From: Methanomassiliicoccaceae archaeon UBA537
Lineage (GTDB): Archaea > Thermoplasmatota > Thermoplasmata > Methanomassiliicoccales > Methanomethylophilaceae
Direction: 5' to 3'
DNA: 6,299 nucleotides
Assembly (NCBI GenBank): GCA_002504495.1
Contig: DATC01000092.1
Location: 1-6,299 of the forward strand
Positions within the stretch are counted from its first letter, which is position 1. Each line of letters begins with the position of its first letter. Position numbers and translations under genes: made by a program. Below the pieces are notes generated by a model. It had not been told where the DNA came from. It made no database searches and saw nothing but the letters and a program-made list of their open reading frames with translations. Of this stretch, positions 5,217 to 6,299 are shown one piece after another.

Positions 5217-6299
5217 ATGCCTGCCTCTGGAATCTTATAACGAGCTTATCATCCTTGAACTCTGCCCCGGAGATGTCGGAATGGGAAAGGACGTCCGGCA
5301 GTTGGATGTTGCATTTCTGACTGCCTACGTGGACCATGAGAGTGGATGCATCCAGCCTGAACAGCTCCACATCCTTCTTCTCCACGAACGGCATGCGTAT
5401 CGTCAATGCGGGATATCCGTCGACGGTCTCGAAGCCCAGAGGGCTCGACTTCGAGTAGACCTTGGCCGGATCCTCATCGCCGAAGATCATATCGGCCATC
5501 TGCCCCAGCTTGTCGCGCCCGCGAAGCTCCGTTCTCATCATATAGCATGTCTTGATCTCCATCGGATCGAAGGCGCTGTGGATGAAGGACATGTTCTCAT
5601 CCTGCTCCTTCATCTTATCCCTGAAGAACTCCGTATCCCCCGCCTCCAGAGGAAGGAGCCTGTTCACGACCAATGCCTCGACGTTCTTGTTGTACAGGCT
5701 CAGATAGGTGTAGGCGCGCATGGTCTCGCGAATCACCATCTTCTCGGGATTGAGCACCAGGCGGACGCTGGTCCTCTGCGGATCCTCCAGTATGCCCTTG
5801 ACCCGCGACATGTTGTCCTTTATGTCCTCCACGCTCTCCAGAACCTCGTCGGACGGTATCGGGATGTCCGTGAACTTCCCGACGGTGGCTTTGGCTATGC
5901 GCATCAGCCTCCTGATCATCGGGAAGGCCCTGTCCAGATACCAGTTCGTCACATCAGGGAAGCTGAGCAGCCTCAGCGTCTCGCCGGTGGGAGCCGTATC
6001 CATCACCACGACATCGTACATGTTCTTCTCTTCGAAGAGGTTGACATAGAACAGCGCCGCGATCATCTCCATGCCCGGGACGATGGCCATCTCCTCCGCC
6101 GAGATCTCTCCCATGCCCTGAGAGAGCATGAACGCGGCGATGTAGTCCTGGATGTCCTTCCACTTGGTGCGCATCTCATGGATGATGTCGATCTCCAATG
6201 CATCGAGGTTGTCGCATACACGGGTGATATCCGTTCCGAGACGGACCTCGAGCGAATCTCCTAGAGAATGCGCGGAATCGGTGCTCATCAGGATGGTCC
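5206..6299 (-). CDS. ArsA/Get3-family ATPase with C-terminal HSP20-like domain (N-terminus outside window)
   Basis: This is a partial gene: the frame is open to the right edge (TIL before MSTDSAHS), so the P-loop GKGGVGKT is off the window. Numbering from the Met at 6288, STDSAHSLGDS (2-12) is the switch region and VVVMDTAPTGETLRLLSFPD (93-112) is the diagnostic ArsA/Get3 motif. VVNRLLP (207-213) is the nucleotide-base region. Residues ~292-353 form a small beta-rich domain like the HSP20-like C-terminal domain of many prokaryotic ArsA proteins. I see no CxxC zinc motif of the eukaryotic Get3 dimer. The family uses ATP to drive arsenite export or to deliver tail-anchored membrane proteins; which applies here is unclear. 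Conserved sequence ends at LVIRF (5230). The standard-code frame runs on to a stop at 5116 through the next gene. The first CGA is at 5206, and none of the 22 earlier arginines is CGA. Confidence 0.94.

Noticed and set aside
3721..5240. Other long plus-strand open frames opposite pyrC, AMMECR1 and the Met-rich gene
   Set aside because: They are His/Arg/Pro-rich antisense readings of genes with clear motifs, a usual effect of GC-rich codon bias.
1..6299. CRISPR arrays, insertion sequences, attachment sites and long repeats
   Set aside because: I saw no repeated spacer pattern, terminal inverted repeats, transposase motifs or duplicated segments.

Overview
The window looks like GC-rich euryarchaeal DNA. 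It holds a eukaryote-type ribosomal protein eL37, an archaeal-style purF, an ArsA/Get3-family ATPase, a stand-alone AMMECR1 protein, GGAGG-type ribosome binding sites and TATA-like promoters. A Thermoplasmata or Methanomassiliicoccales-like genome is my best guess. That is an impression from gene content and style, not a proven placement. Every gene I support lies on the minus strand, so transcription runs from right to left.

Layout in the direction of transcription: a 5'-truncated ArsA-type ATPase (right edge to about 5206); an unrecognised Met-rich small protein (5216 to about 4746); AMMECR1 (4759-4163); dihydroorotase PyrC (4170 to about 2896); and a YkgJ-type Cys-cluster protein (2906-1794). 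These five genes overlap each other by a few bases and form one tightly coupled operon. A 115-bp gap with a TATA-like box follows. Next come rpl37e (1678-1508) and purF (1488-58). At the left edge are the first 26 nt of a tRNA gene, whose TATA box overlaps the purF stop codon. PyrC (pyrimidines) and PurF (purines) supply nucleotide synthesis; eL37 and the tRNA belong to translation; the ArsA and Met-rich pair may act in protein or metal handling.

The standout observation concerns the genetic code. Three of the seven protein genes (arsA, the small gene and pyrC) have no TAA, TAG or TGA where their homology or their downstream neighbour says they must end. Read with the standard code they run on for 30, 196 and 100 more codons through the next gene, one of them across the whole of AMMECR1. 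In each case an in-frame CGA sits 8-11 nt past the first base of the next start codon, which gives 11, 14 and 11 nt overlaps. The fourth junction, AMMECR1-pyrC, has the same phase and geometry with an ordinary TGA (8 nt overlap). Reading all seven genes codon by codon, I found no CGA among roughly 146 arginine codons before these positions. This suggests that CGA acts as a stop codon, or is an unassigned codon that ends translation, alongside TGA and TAA. The alternatives are rare-codon avoidance with real run-on overlaps, mRNA C-to-U editing, or sequence errors. I give CDS ends at the CGA codons and state the standard-code ends in each entry.
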